The notes under the pieces: generated by a model | Databases searched by the model: none | The model's input: only the letters and a program-made list of their open reading frames with translations | Told to the model about the DNA's origin: nothing | Shown here: one piece after another, positions 9,988-21,433 of the stretch | How positions within the stretch are numbered: position 1 is the stretch's first letter | How the letters are laid out: each line of letters starts with the position of its first letter | Translations under genes and position numbers: made by a program | Assembly: GCF_009674485.1 (NCBI RefSeq) | Contig: NZ_WKJJ01000004.1 | Span: forward strand, 124,001-188,000 | Length of the DNA: 64,000 bases | Source of the DNA: Pseudoduganella rivuli | GTDB taxonomy: Bacteria; Pseudomonadota; Gammaproteobacteria; Burkholderiales; Burkholderiaceae_D | Direction: 5' to 3'

Positions 9988-11134
9988 TTCCGCCCAACTC
10001 GCGATTGCGCTGGCAGCAGGCGAGCCGTCCGGTGACGTGCTGGCCGCGCGCCTGCTGTCCGGCCTGCGCCCGCATTTGCCGGAAGCGCGCTTCCACGGCA
10101 TCGGCGGACCCGCGATGGCGCAATATGGCTTCGAGTCGCACTGGCCGATGGACAAGCTGACCGTGCGCGGTCTGCTGGCCGTGATTCCCCGCTACCGTGA
10201 AATCAAGGGTATCCAGAATGCGCTGCGCGACCAGTTGCTGGCCGAGCGGCCCGCCTGCTTTATCGGCGCCGATTACCCGGGGTTCAATCTCGGGCTGGAA
10301 ATGCAGTTGAAGGCGGCGGGCATCCCCACCGTCCATTACATTGGCCCGCAAATCTGGGCATGGCGCGGCGGGCGCATCAAGAAAATCATCAAGGCCGTGT
10401 CCCACATGCTGGTGGTGTTTCCGTTTGAAGAGGAAATCTACCGCAAGGCCGGCGTGCCGGTCAGCTATGTCGGCCACCCGATGGCGGAACTGGTGCCGCT
10501 GACCATCGACGAGGGCGCCGCGCGCCGCCAGTTGGGGTTGCCGGAAGACGCCAACGTCGTCACGCTGATGCCGGGCAGCCGCCTGTCGGAATTGAAGTAC
10601 AACACGGCAGCCTTTGTCGGCGCCGCGAAACTGCTGCAAAAACGCGACCGCTCGCTGCGTTTCATTGCGCCGATGGCGGGCGAGCGCCAGCGCCAGGCAT
10701 TCCTGCAAATGGTCGAGCAGGCCGGCTTGCAGGACGTGGAAATCACGCTGCTGGACGGCCAGTCGCATACCGCGATTGCCGCGGCCGACGCGGTGCTGGT
10801 GGCCTCCGGCACGGCGACCCTGGAAGTGGCGCTGCACAAGAAGCCGATGGTGATCGCATACAAGATGATGGCGTTGGAATGGCAGATTTTGCGCCATTTC
10901 GGCTACCAGCCATGGATCGGCCTGCCGAATATCCTGGAGCGCGCGTTTGTCGTGCCGGAATTGCTGCAAGACGACGCCAGTCCGGAAAACCTGGCCGAGG
11001 CCATGTGGAAGCAACTGTCCGACGCGCCGCACCGCCTGCAATTGGCGGAGCGTTTCACGGCCATGCACCACAGCCTGTTGCGCAACAGCGCGCAGGAAAG
11101 CGCCGCCGCTGTACTGAAAGTGATTTCAAAATGA
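9971..11134 (+). CDS. lpxB: Lipid-A-disaccharide synthase
   Basis: GT19 glycosyltransferase that joins UDP-diacylglucosamine and lipid X at the inner face of the cytoplasmic membrane. Recognisable blocks are [16 protein letters not shown] near the N-terminus, [53 protein letters not shown] and the C-terminal [20 protein letters not shown] at 9971 is taken as the start because it gives 387 residues, the usual size; it overlaps lpxA by 17 bases. GTG 9947 would add eight residues. Confidence 0.95.
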   Translation: MASSDNSAQLAIALAAGEPSGDVLAARLLSGLRPHLPEARFHGIGGPAMAQYGFESHWPMDKLTVRGLLAVIPRYREIKGIQNALRDQLLAERPACFIGADYPGFNLGLEMQLKAAGIPTVHYIGPQIWAWRGGRIKKIIKAVSHMLVVFPFEEEIYRKAGVPVSYVGHPMAELVPLTIDEGAARRQLGLPEDANVVTLMPGSRLSELKYNTAAFVGAAKLLQKRDRSLRFIAPMAGERQRQAFLQMVEQAGLQDVEITLLDGQSHTAIAAADAVLVASGTATLEVALHKKPMVIAYKMMALEWQILRHFGYQPWIGLPNILERAFVVPELLQDDASPENLAEAMWKQLSDAPHRLQLAERFTAMHHSLLRNSAQESAAAVLKVISK

Positions 11135-11760
11135 AAACCCCGCAGCCGGGCTTGTTCGACGACTTGCCGTATTCGCCCGATGAAATCATTTGCGGCGTCG
11201 ACGAGGCCGGGCGCGGGCCGCTGGCCGGTCCCGTGTTCGCGGCCGCCGTGATCCTCGATCCGGGCAAGCCGATCCCGGGTTTGCGCGACTCGAAGAAACT
11301 CACGGAAGCCAAGCGCGACGAACTGGCGCCGCTGATCCGCGCCCATGCGCTGGCGTGGGCCGTGTCGCAGGCGTCGGAAGCGGAAATCGACAAGATCAAT
11401 ATCCTGCAAGCGTCGATGCTGGCCATGCGCCGCGCGGTCGAAGCGTTGGCGGTGGCGCCAACCCTGGCGCTGATCGATGGCAACCGCTGCCCGGTCATGA
11501 AAATACAAACCATTGCCATCATCGGCGGCGACGACAAGGAAGAAGCGATTTCCGCCGCGTCGATCCTGGCGAAAACCGCGCGTGACGCGGCGCTGGTGGA
11601 ATTGCATACGCTGTACCCGGAATATGCGTTCGACCAGCACAAGGGCTATGGCACCGCGCTGCACCTGGAACGATTGAAATTGCACGGCCCGTCGCCGGTC
11701 CACCGCCGCTCGTTCGCACCGGTGCGGGAAGCGCTGCTGATGCGCGACTTATTATCATGA
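11131..11760 (+). CDS. rnhB: Ribonuclease HII
   Basis: Removes RNA from RNA-DNA hybrids and nicks at misincorporated ribonucleotides. The 209-residue protein carries [14 protein letters not shown] with the catalytic pair Asp24-Glu25, then [20 protein letters not shown] and [16 protein letters not shown]. The ATGA overlaps at both ends (lpxB before, the methyltransferase gene after) show it is part of the same transcript. RnhB directly after LpxB is a widespread proteobacterial arrangement. Confidence 0.96.
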   Translation: MKTPQPGLFDDLPYSPDEIICGVDEAGRGPLAGPVFAAAVILDPGKPIPGLRDSKKLTEAKRDELAPLIRAHALAWAVSQASEAEIDKINILQASMLAMRRAVEALAVAPTLALIDGNRCPVMKIQTIAIIGGDDKEEAISAASILAKTARDAALVELHTLYPEYAFDQHKGYGTALHLERLKLHGPSPVHRRSFAPVREALLMRDLLS

Positions 11761-12542
11761 AAACAATCACATCGCGCGATAACGCGCAGTACAAAGACTT
11801 AAAGCACCTTGCCACGAGTTCGCAGGCCCGCAAGAAAGCGGGGCGCACCTTGCTGGACGGCGTGCACCTGGCGCAGGCATGGCTGGATTTGCGGGGCTTG
11901 CCGGAACAGTGCATCGTTGCCGAATCCGCATTGAACAACGCGGAAGTGGCCGATATCGTCGCCAAAGTGCAGCACGCGCAAGGCCATATCCTGTGCCTGC
12001 CGGATGCGCTGTACCACGCGCTGTCGCAGGTGGAGCACGGTGTCGGCATCATGTTTTTGGTCGATACGCCGCACAAGTCGCTGCCGTCGCAGCTGGCCGT
12101 CAACGCGGTCTTGCTCGACAACGTGCAAGACCCGGGCAACGTGGGGTCGATCCTGCGCAGCGCCGCGGCGGCGGGCATCAAACAAGTGTTTTGCAGCGCC
12201 GGGACGGCGTTTTGCTGGTCGCCGAAAGTGCTGCGGGCCGCCATGGGGGCGCACTTTGTGCTGGACATCTTTGAAAATGTGGACTTGCCGGCACTGGTTG
12301 CCGCGTCGAAGATTCCCGTGCTGGCCACCAGCGGTTATGCTGAAAAGCAACTGTATGAAGTGGACTTGAAGCGTCCCGTCGCGTGGGTATTCGGGCACGA
12401 AGGGCAGGGCGTATCCGATGCGCTGCTGTCGGCCGCCACGCAGACCGTGGTGATCCCGCACCTGGGCAAGGTCGAATCGCTGAATGTGGCGGCGTGTGCG
12501 GCAGTATGCTTTTTCGAGCAAGTCAGGCAGAATCAAGCCTGA
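11757..12542 (+). CDS. TrmH/SpoU family RNA 2'-O-methyltransferase
   Basis: SPOUT-class enzyme that methylates a ribose 2'-hydroxyl in rRNA or tRNA; the exact target nucleotide cannot be read from sequence. The N-terminal substrate-binding domain covers residues 1-95. The three knot motifs are [18 protein letters not shown] (about residues 120-137), [10 protein letters not shown] (about 209) and [16 protein letters not shown] (C-terminus). Length is 261. It overlaps rnhB by ATGA and so belongs to the lpx transcript. Confidence 0.88.
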   Translation: MKTITSRDNAQYKDLKHLATSSQARKKAGRTLLDGVHLAQAWLDLRGLPEQCIVAESALNNAEVADIVAKVQHAQGHILCLPDALYHALSQVEHGVGIMFLVDTPHKSLPSQLAVNAVLLDNVQDPGNVGSILRSAAAAGIKQVFCSAGTAFCWSPKVLRAAMGAHFVLDIFENVDLPALVAASKIPVLATSGYAEKQLYEVDLKRPVAWVFGHEGQGVSDALLSAATQTVVIPHLGKVESLNVAACAAVCFFEQVRQNQA

Positions 12543-12584
12543 TTGATATTTTCTCTTCGGAAATATTCCGGCTGCGGAGCGCGT

Positions 12585-13781
12585 ATGGAACTATCGGAAT
12601 TGCATTTCCTGGTCGCGGAAGGCGATGCCGCACAACGCGAAGCCTTAGTTGCAATGTTGCAACGGTTAGGCGCCGCCCACGTGGCGGACGCGCCGGACGG
12701 CCACGCGGTACTGCGCCACCTGTCGTCCGGTATGGCGCCGCCGATCGACATCGCCGTGCTGGACCTCGCATTGCCCGGCATCGACGCGCTGGAATTGATC
12801 CGCCGCCTGGCGGAAATGGGATCGCAAGCGGGCGTCATTGTTGCAGGTGCGCAAAAGGCGGATGTGCTGTTTTCCATCGAAACCATGGCGCAAGCGTATG
12901 GCGTGAACTTGCTTGGCGCCATTGCGAAGCCTGCCGGCGAGCAGCGCATCCACGCCTTGATCGACAATTATGCGCCGCCCGAACTGCGGGCGCAGGTGCC
13001 GCCGGCACAGCAATTTTCCTTTGCGGAAGTGGGACGCGGATTACAGGCACGCGAATTCGATCCATTCTTCCAGCCTAAAATCGAACTGGAAACCGGCCAG
13101 GTAAAAGGCTTGGAAATGTTTGCCCGCTGGCGCCATCCACAGCATGGAATTTTAGGCCCCGCCGCATTTATGGGGGCGCTGGAAGAAAATAACCGGATCG
13201 ATTTTCTCGACTGGTCCATGATTGAAAAAACCGTGGCCGCGTGCCGAACGCTGCATGACCAGGGTATTCCCATTTCATTTTCCATTAATGTCGACCAGGC
13301 GACGTTGGCGCACCCGCAATTCATTGCGCAAATGAATGCATGTCTGCAGCGGCACCGTATTCTCGCCGATTACATTACATTTGAAATGACGGAATCGGCC
13401 GTCTTGTCGGCGGAGCCGCATTTCCTCGAACGGCTATTAAGATTGCGGATGCAGGGATTTGGATTAGCCATTGACGATTACGGTACGGGCCGCTCCAACC
13501 TGCAATTGCTGGCCGCTGTGCCATTTACGGAATTAAAAATCGACCGCAGTTTTGTCGATGGCGCGTCGAGAAAACGCGCCATCAGCACGGTATTAAAATC
13601 CTGCCTCGGTCTGGCGCGTAGCCTGGACCGTAAATCCGTCGCCGTTGGCGTGGAAACCAAACAAGACTGGGATTTCCTGCAAGGCCTGGGTTGCACGTAT
13701 GCGCAAGGCTATTACATCGCCAAACCCATGCCTGTTGACGAGTTTCCCGCCTGGCTGAACGACTGGCGCCAATTCTTCTGA
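12585..13781 (+). CDS. REC-EAL protein, probable cyclic-di-GMP phosphodiesterase
   Basis: A receiver-like domain (about residues 5-125, with LDLALPGIDALELI holding the predicted phospho-Asp and AIAKPAG the Lys) is followed by an EAL domain (about 145-395). The EAL signature reads EMF rather than EAL but keeps the metal-binding Glu. Other catalytic residues appear intact: Asn in SINVDQ, Glu in FEMTES, the Asp pair in IDDYGTG, Lys in LKIDRSF, Glu in VGVETK and Gln in YAQGYYIAKP. Hydrolysis of c-di-GMP is therefore plausible. ATG 12585 follows GCGGAG. It lies 42 bases after the methyltransferase gene and ends at a terminator. Confidence 0.85.
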   Translation: MELSELHFLVAEGDAAQREALVAMLQRLGAAHVADAPDGHAVLRHLSSGMAPPIDIAVLDLALPGIDALELIRRLAEMGSQAGVIVAGAQKADVLFSIETMAQAYGVNLLGAIAKPAGEQRIHALIDNYAPPELRAQVPPAQQFSFAEVGRGLQAREFDPFFQPKIELETGQVKGLEMFARWRHPQHGILGPAAFMGALEENNRIDFLDWSMIEKTVAACRTLHDQGIPISFSINVDQATLAHPQFIAQMNACLQRHRILADYITFEMTESAVLSAEPHFLERLLRLRMQGFGLAIDDYGTGRSNLQLLAAVPFTELKIDRSFVDGASRKRAISTVLKSCLGLARSLDRKSVAVGVETKQDWDFLQGLGCTYAQGYYIAKPMPVDEFPAWLNDWRQFF

Positions 13782-13799
13782 CAAATTCCTCCTCACCCG

Positions 13800-13836
13800 A
13801 AACGCCGGCCGCCAAAAACCGCCGGCGTTTTTCTTT
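13800..13836 (+). terminator. Intrinsic terminator at the end of the envelope operon
   Basis: AAACGCCGGC (13800-13809) pairs with GCCGGCGTTT (13821-13830) across an 11-base loop and runs into a T-rich tail. It follows the EAL gene by 18 bases and closes the long plus-strand operon. Confidence 0.85.
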
Positions 13837-13851
13837 CCCCGTTTCAAAAAG

Positions 13852-13895
13852 GTCCCTGGCACTTTTTTGAATTACGGAAAAAAAGTCCCTGGCAC
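13852..13895. repeat. Two direct copies of an 11-bp motif in A/T tracts
   Basis: GTCCCTGGCAC occurs at 13852-13862 and 13885-13895, 33 bases apart. Each copy is preceded by a run of A and followed by a run of T, so each unit is a small A-tract/motif/T-tract block. They lie just after the operon terminator in an AT-rich gap. The rest of the 13782-14091 gap has a TATAAT hexamer (13927-13932) without a convincing -35 and no gene I can support. Confidence 0.55.
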
Positions 13896-14039
13896 CTTTT
13901 TTCTAAACGTTAATCCTGTCTATACATATAATGCGGCAGAGCGGGTTTTTGGTGACTTTTATGCCAATATTTGGCTTGAACATGCCAGTTTCTACTATAA
14001 GTTGTCCCCATTCCTATGGGCAATCCGATGCGCAGGCGT

Positions 14040-14071
14040 AAAAAAGCCCGCCTGCTTGCGCAAGGCGGGCT
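14040..14071 (-). terminator. Intrinsic terminator of ppsR
   Basis: AGCCCGCCT (14045-14053) pairs with AGGCGGGCT (14063-14071). The A run at 14040-14045 becomes the U tail when read on the minus strand, so it ends transcription of ppsR, whose stop lies 20 bases away. Confidence 0.85.
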
Positions 14072-14091
14072 GTTACTGTCTTGAAGACTGA

Positions 14092-14943
14092 TCAGTATTC
14101 GCGGCGGTTGGGTTTGATCTCTTGCAAGATCGTGGTCGAGATTTCCTCGATGGATTTCGTGGTCGACGACAACCAGCGGATGCCTTCGCGCTTCATCATG
14201 ATTTCCGCTTCATTGACCTCATAGCGGCAATTCTCAATCGACGCATATTTGCTGCCGGCGCGGCGCTCATGGCGGATTTCCGACAAGCGTTCCGGCGAAA
14301 TGCTCAAGCCGAAAATCTTGTTTTTAAATGCATACAGTGCCGACGGCAATTTACCCCGTTCAAAATCATCCGGAATCAACGGGTAATTGGCCGCCTTGAT
14401 TCCATATTGCATGGCCAGATACAAACTGGTCGGTGTTTTGCCGGAGCGCGATACGCCGACCAGAATCACATCGGCTGACGACAGGTTTTTATGCGATTGC
14501 CCGTCATCGTGCGCCAGCGAAAAGTTAATCGCTTCGATCCTATTCTTGTATTCTTCGCTGTCGACGATATTATGCGAGCGGCCAATCGTGTGAGTGGATT
14601 TAACGCCTAATTCCTGTTCCAGTGGCGCCACGAAAGTTTGAATCAAATCCATGTGCATGGCGTGCGCACGCTGAATCACTTCCGATAATTCGGTTTTCAC
14701 CAGCGTGGAAAAAACAATAGGGCGCTGGCCATCGGCAATGGCCGCCTCGTTGATTTTCCGGACCGCGTCATACGCTTTATCGAGGGTATCGATAAAAGGC
14801 AAGCGGACCTGGCGGAAGCGTAAATCGAACTGGGTCAGCACGGAATGGCCAAAGGTTTCGGCCGTGATGCCGGTACCGTCCGAAACAAAGAAAACCGTGC
14901 GGGCAGCTTCTGGAAGGGGAGCGGGGCGTTGCTCTGGCGTCAT
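14092..14943 (-). CDS. ppsR: PEP synthase regulatory kinase/phosphorylase
   Basis: Bifunctional regulator (DUF299 family) that inactivates PEP synthase by ADP-dependent threonine phosphorylation and reactivates it by phosphate-dependent removal. The 283 residues include [19 protein letters not shown] near the N-terminus and the P-loop [18 protein letters not shown] 14943 was chosen; an in-frame TTG at 14958 would add five residues. It is transcribed divergently from its target, ppsA, 159 bases away, which supports the assignment. Confidence 0.95.
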   Translation of the reverse strand: MTPEQRPAPLPEAARTVFFVSDGTGITAETFGHSVLTQFDLRFRQVRLPFIDTLDKAYDAVRKINEAAIADGQRPIVFSTLVKTELSEVIQRAHAMHMDLIQTFVAPLEQELGVKSTHTIGRSHNIVDSEEYKNRIEAINFSLAHDDGQSHKNLSSADVILVGVSRSGKTPTSLYLAMQYGIKAANYPLIPDDFERGKLPSALYAFKNKIFGLSISPERLSEIRHERRAGSKYASIENCRYEVNEAEIMMKREGIRWLSSTTKSIEEISTTILQEIKPNRREY

Positions 14944-15102
14944 AGTAGTATTACTCAATTTAATAATTGTGAATCGTCAATTTGCGCAACAGGCTGTAGA
15001 ATGGCACGCAACGGTACGATTGTGCTGCACAGCGTCAAGAATAACAAGGAACAAGCTTCGTGCGGCCGCCAACAAGTTTCTATCATCAGTAAGGGTGTCT
15101 CC

Positions 15103-17544
15103 ATGACCAACTTGTCTAACGTAGCAACTTTGAAGGAGCAGCAGGATGGACAGGCCACATACGTGGCCTCGTTCGAACACTTGCGCATGACGGACGTCGA
15201 ATCCGTCGGTGGCAAGAATGCATCGCTGGGTGAAATGATTTCCCAGCTGGCTGGCGCCGGGGTGCGCGTGCCTGGCGGTTTCGCCACCACGGCACAGGCA
15301 TTCCGCGATTTCCTGTCGCATGCGGTGGACGGCGGTAAATCGCTGGCCGACCGTATCGCCGACCGCCTGGCAGGCCTGGACATCGATGATGTCCGTTCGC
15401 TGGCCCAGGCCGGCGCGGAAATCCGCCAGTGGATCGTCGACACGCCATTCCAGCCACGCCTGGAAGCGGAAATCAAATCCTTCTATGAAAAGCTGGTGGC
15501 CGACTCGTCGACCGAAGTGTCGTTCGCCGTGCGTTCGTCCGCCACCGCGGAAGACTTGCCGGACGCGTCGTTCGCGGGCCAGCAGGAAACCTTCCTGAAC
15601 GTGGTCGGCATTGAAAATGTCCTGGACGCGATGAAACACGTGTTCGCGTCGCTGTACAACGACCGCGCCATCTCGTACCGCGTCCACAAAGGCTTCACCC
15701 ACGCGGAAGTGGCCCTGTCGGCCGGCGTGCAGCGCATGGTGCGTTCCGACGTCGGCGCGGCCGGCGTGATGTTCACCATCGATACCGAATCGGGCTTCAA
15801 GGACGTCGTGTTCGTCACGTCGTCGTACGGCCTGGGCGAAACCGTGGTGCAGGGCGCCGTCAACCCGGACGAATTCTATGTGCACAAGCCGATGCTGGAG
15901 CAGGGCAAGTCGCCTGTGATCCGCCGTAACATCGGCTCCAAGCTGATCAAGATGGAATTCACCAACGAAGCCAAGGCTGGCCGTTCCGTGAAAACCGTCG
16001 ACGTTCCGGTCGAACTGCGCAACCGTTATTCGCTGACCGACGCCGAAGTCGTCGAACTGGCGAAATACGCTGTCATCATCGAACGCCACTATGGCCGTCC
16101 GATGGACATCGAATGGGGCAAGGATGGCCGCGACGGCAAGTTGTACATCCTGCAAGCGCGTCCGGAAACCGTCAAATCGCAGCAAAAATCCAATGAAGCA
16201 CAACAGCGCTTCAAGCTGAAGTCGACCGGCACCGTGCTGACATCCGGCCGTGCGATCGGCCAGAAGATCGGCGCCGGTCCCGTGCGCGTGATTTCCGACC
16301 CGTCGGAAATGGAACGCGTGCAGCCGGGCGACGTGCTGGTGGCCGACATGACGGACCCGAACTGGGAACCCGTGATGAAGCGCGCATCGGCCATCGTCAC
16401 CAACCGTGGCGGCCGCACCTGCCACGCGGCGATTATCGCCCGTGAACTGGGCGTGCCGGCGGTGGTTGGCTGCGGCGACGCGACCGACGTGCTGAAAGAT
16501 GGCACGTTCGTTACCGTGTCGTGCGCGGAAGGCGACGAAGGCAAGATCTATGACGGCCTGCTGGAAACGGAAGTCACGGAAGTGTCGCGCGGCGCGCTGC
16601 CGGAACTGAAGACCAAGATCATGCTGAACGTGGGTAATCCGCAGCTGGCCTTCGACTTCCAGTCGGTGCCGAACGCCGGTGTGGGCCTGGCCCGCCTGGA
16701 GTTCATCATCAACAACAACATCGGCGTGCACCCGAAAGCCATCCTGGAATACCCGCACATCGATGCCGACCTGAAAAAGGCAGTGGAATCGGTGGCCCGT
16801 GGCCACGCGTCGCCGAAAGCGTTCTACGTCGACAAGCTGGCCGAAGGCATTGCGACGATTGCCGCCGCGTTCTGGCCTAAGAAAGTCATTGTGCGCATGT
16901 CCGACTTCAAGTCGAACGAGTACAAGAAGCTGATCGGCGGTTCCCGCTACGAGCCGGACGAGGAAAACCCGATGCTGGGCTTCCGCGGCGCGGCGCGCTA
17001 CCTGTCGGCCGACTTCGCCGGCGCGTTCGAAATGGAATGTGCGGCCATGAAGCGCGTGCGCAACGACATGGGCCTGACCAACGTGGAAATCATGGTGCCG
17101 TTCGTCCGCACCCTGGGCCAGGCTGAAAAGGTCATCAACCTGCTGGCGGCCAATGGCCTCAAACGCGGCGAAAACGGCCTGCGCGTCATCATGATGTGCG
17201 AAGTACCGTCCAACGCCGTGCTGGCCGACCGCTTCCTCGAGCATTTCGACGGCTTCTCGATCGGTTCCAACGACCTGACCCAGCTGACCCTGGGCCTGGA
17301 CCGCGATTCCGGCATGGAATTGCTGGCGGCCGACTTCGACGAGCGCGATCCTGCCGTGCAGGAATTGCTGAAAATGGCGATCCAGGCTTGCCGCAAGCAG
17401 GGCAAGTACATCGGCATCTGCGGCCAGGGCCCATCGGACCACCCGGAACTGGCGGTGTGGCTGATGCAGCAAGGGATCGAATCGATGTCGCTGAACCCGG
17501 ACTCGGTGATCGACACGTGGCAAAAACTGGCGTCGATGCAATAA
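15103..17544 (+). CDS. ppsA: Phosphoenolpyruvate synthase
   Basis: Makes PEP from pyruvate and ATP, the entry to gluconeogenesis on C3 substrates. The 813-residue protein has an ATP-grasp domain (from [15 protein letters not shown]), a swivelling domain with the phospho-carrier His441 in [14 protein letters not shown], and a TIM-barrel PEP domain ending in [12 protein letters not shown] with catalytic Cys773. ATG 15103 lies eight bases after AAGGGT. An upstream extension of the frame overlaps ppsR and lacks family similarity. It ends at a strong terminator. Confidence 0.97.
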   Translation: MTNLSNVATLKEQQDGQATYVASFEHLRMTDVESVGGKNASLGEMISQLAGAGVRVPGGFATTAQAFRDFLSHAVDGGKSLADRIADRLAGLDIDDVRSLAQAGAEIRQWIVDTPFQPRLEAEIKSFYEKLVADSSTEVSFAVRSSATAEDLPDASFAGQQETFLNVVGIENVLDAMKHVFASLYNDRAISYRVHKGFTHAEVALSAGVQRMVRSDVGAAGVMFTIDTESGFKDVVFVTSSYGLGETVVQGAVNPDEFYVHKPMLEQGKSPVIRRNIGSKLIKMEFTNEAKAGRSVKTVDVPVELRNRYSLTDAEVVELAKYAVIIERHYGRPMDIEWGKDGRDGKLYILQARPETVKSQQKSNEAQQRFKLKSTGTVLTSGRAIGQKIGAGPVRVISDPSEMERVQPGDVLVADMTDPNWEPVMKRASAIVTNRGGRTCHAAIIARELGVPAVVGCGDATDVLKDGTFVTVSCAEGDEGKIYDGLLETEVTEVSRGALPELKTKIMLNVGNPQLAFDFQSVPNAGVGLARLEFIINNNIGVHPKAILEYPHIDADLKKAVESVARGHASPKAFYVDKLAEGIATIAAAFWPKKVIVRMSDFKSNEYKKLIGGSRYEPDEENPMLGFRGAARYLSADFAGAFEMECAAMKRVRNDMGLTNVEIMVPFVRTLGQAEKVINLLAANGLKRGENGLRVIMMCEVPSNAVLADRFLEHFDGFSIGSNDLTQLTLGLDRDSGMELLAADFDERDPAVQELLKMAIQACRKQGKYIGICGQGPSDHPELAVWLMQQGIESMSLNPDSVIDTWQKLASMQ

Positions 17545-17567
17545 GCACTGACGCAGAGTTAACCCCG

Positions 17568-17603
17568 AACCCCGCTGCCGTCAAGGTGGCGGGGTTTTTT
17601 TTT
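17568..17603 (+). terminator. Intrinsic terminator of ppsA
   Basis: AACCCCGC (17568-17575) pairs with GCGGGGTT (17589-17596), extended inward by wobble and GC pairs, and leads into nine T residues. It faces the minus-strand terminator at 17634-17667. Confidence 0.9.
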
Positions 17604-17633
17604 ATGGTGCGCGCCGCATGGCCCCCATCCTGG

Positions 17634-17667
17634 AAAAAAACACTCCATGCCGACCGGCATGGAGTGT
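17634..17667 (-). terminator. Strong minus-strand intrinsic terminator with no protein gene upstream
   Basis: Read on the minus strand, ACACTCCATGCC and GGCATGGAGTGT form a perfect 12-bp stem around the loop GGTC, followed by six U residues (A run at 17634-17639 on plus). No minus-strand protein gene exists between it and the GH2 gene at 18065. Confidence 0.85.
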
Positions 17668-17707
17668 GAAAGTGCTCAGAATCGAGCAAGGGAGACTAGA
17701 TCGGGAT

Positions 17708-17721
17708 AGATATCGATAACA
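17708..17721 (-). promoter_or_regulatory. LacI-type operator, site 1 (minus-strand promoter)
   Basis: Minus strand TGTTATCGATATCT: the left half-site is perfect relative to the consensus TGTTATCGATAACA and the right half is degenerate. It starts five bases after the -10 box at 17727-17732, where bound repressor would cover the transcription start. Confidence 0.6.
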
Positions 17722-17726
17722 TCTCG

Positions 17727-17755
17727 ACTGTATGCATCACGAGCAGGCATGTCAA
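17727..17755 (-). promoter_or_regulatory. Sigma-70 promoter on the minus strand
   Basis: TTGACA (plus positions 17755-17750) and TACAGT (17732-17727) are separated by 17 bases. It points away from the GH2 gene, toward the terminator at 17634-17667. Confidence 0.6.
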
Positions 17756-17953
17756 TCGTGCATCAGTGTTTCTTATCGTAGGTCGGCCGCCGATATTGCC
17801 GCGTTTCTGATCCCTTCGCGAATGCCGCTGGGTGGACCAGCTTCCCGCGTTGCGGCATATGAGGCCATTTTCAAGGGCGATTGCCATGCGGCGGCGTCTT
17901 TTCGGCTCCAAATCAACTCTGGTTCCCATCCTATAAAACTTACTTATGCGACG

Positions 17954-17982
17954 TTGACAGGCATAAATGCGAATCCTATAGT
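17954..17982 (+). promoter_or_regulatory. Sigma-70 promoter of the GH2 beta-galactosidase gene
   Basis: TTGACA (17954-17959), 17-base spacer, TATAGT (17977-17982). The transcript would start near 17989, leaving a leader of about 76 nt. The operator at 17991-18004 lies directly downstream. The stretch 17756-17953 between the two promoters holds no gene I can support. Confidence 0.75.
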
Positions 17983-17990
17983 CCGAGAAT

Positions 17991-18004
17991 TGTTATCGAT
18001 AACC
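17991..18004 (+). promoter_or_regulatory. LacI-type operator, site 2 (GH2 promoter)
   Basis: TGTTATCGATAACC contains the perfect palindrome GTTATCGATAAC (17992-18003), eight bases downstream of the -10 box. Position and symmetry fit a LacI/GalR-family repressor; the regulator encoded at 23377-24429 is the obvious candidate. Confidence 0.75.
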
Positions 18005-18064
18005 ATCCGTGCCGCGCGTATTCGCCCCCGACAGCTGGATGAACCAAAAAGGCGTGAAAAGTAG

Positions 18065-21289
<3,225 letters not shown>

Positions 21290-21433
21290 TGGGTCGCCAG
21301 GCATACGGCATGGCGCCTGTTGCCAAGTACCCGCTCAAGCGTGGCGCACGTCCGACGCCGGCGTTGCCGGGTGGGGCGGCAGTAGCGTCTGCGGGTGGTT
21401 GCAAACGGCGTTATTTTTTTCAGGATACATCGG

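Larger units (their letters stand above)
17634..17721 (-). ncRNA. Candidate small RNA of about 87 nt under LacI-type operator control
   Basis: On the minus strand, TTGACA-N17-TACAGT (17755 to 17727) is followed five bases later by the operator at 17708-17721. About 50 bases further on comes a strong intrinsic terminator. The predicted start is near 17720 and the end near 17634. The span has only an eight-codon frame (MLSISIPI) with no ribosome site. The middle contains the pyrimidine run UCUCCCUU (17695-17688), which could pair with purine-rich ribosome sites; the same eight bases are complementary to the leader of the receptor mRNA at 30716-30723. All of this is prediction; a relic promoter of a lost gene is the main alternative. 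Confidence 0.5.

Noticed and set aside
13867-14091. Plus-strand frame of 74 codons between the EAL gene and ppsR
   Set aside because: It runs through the repeat motifs and the ppsR terminator, has no ribosome site and no family resemblance.
14977-17541. Minus-strand open frame of about 850 codons opposite ppsA
   Set aside because: High GC and codon bias of ppsA keep the antisense frame open. The translation is Arg/His-rich and shows no family motif.
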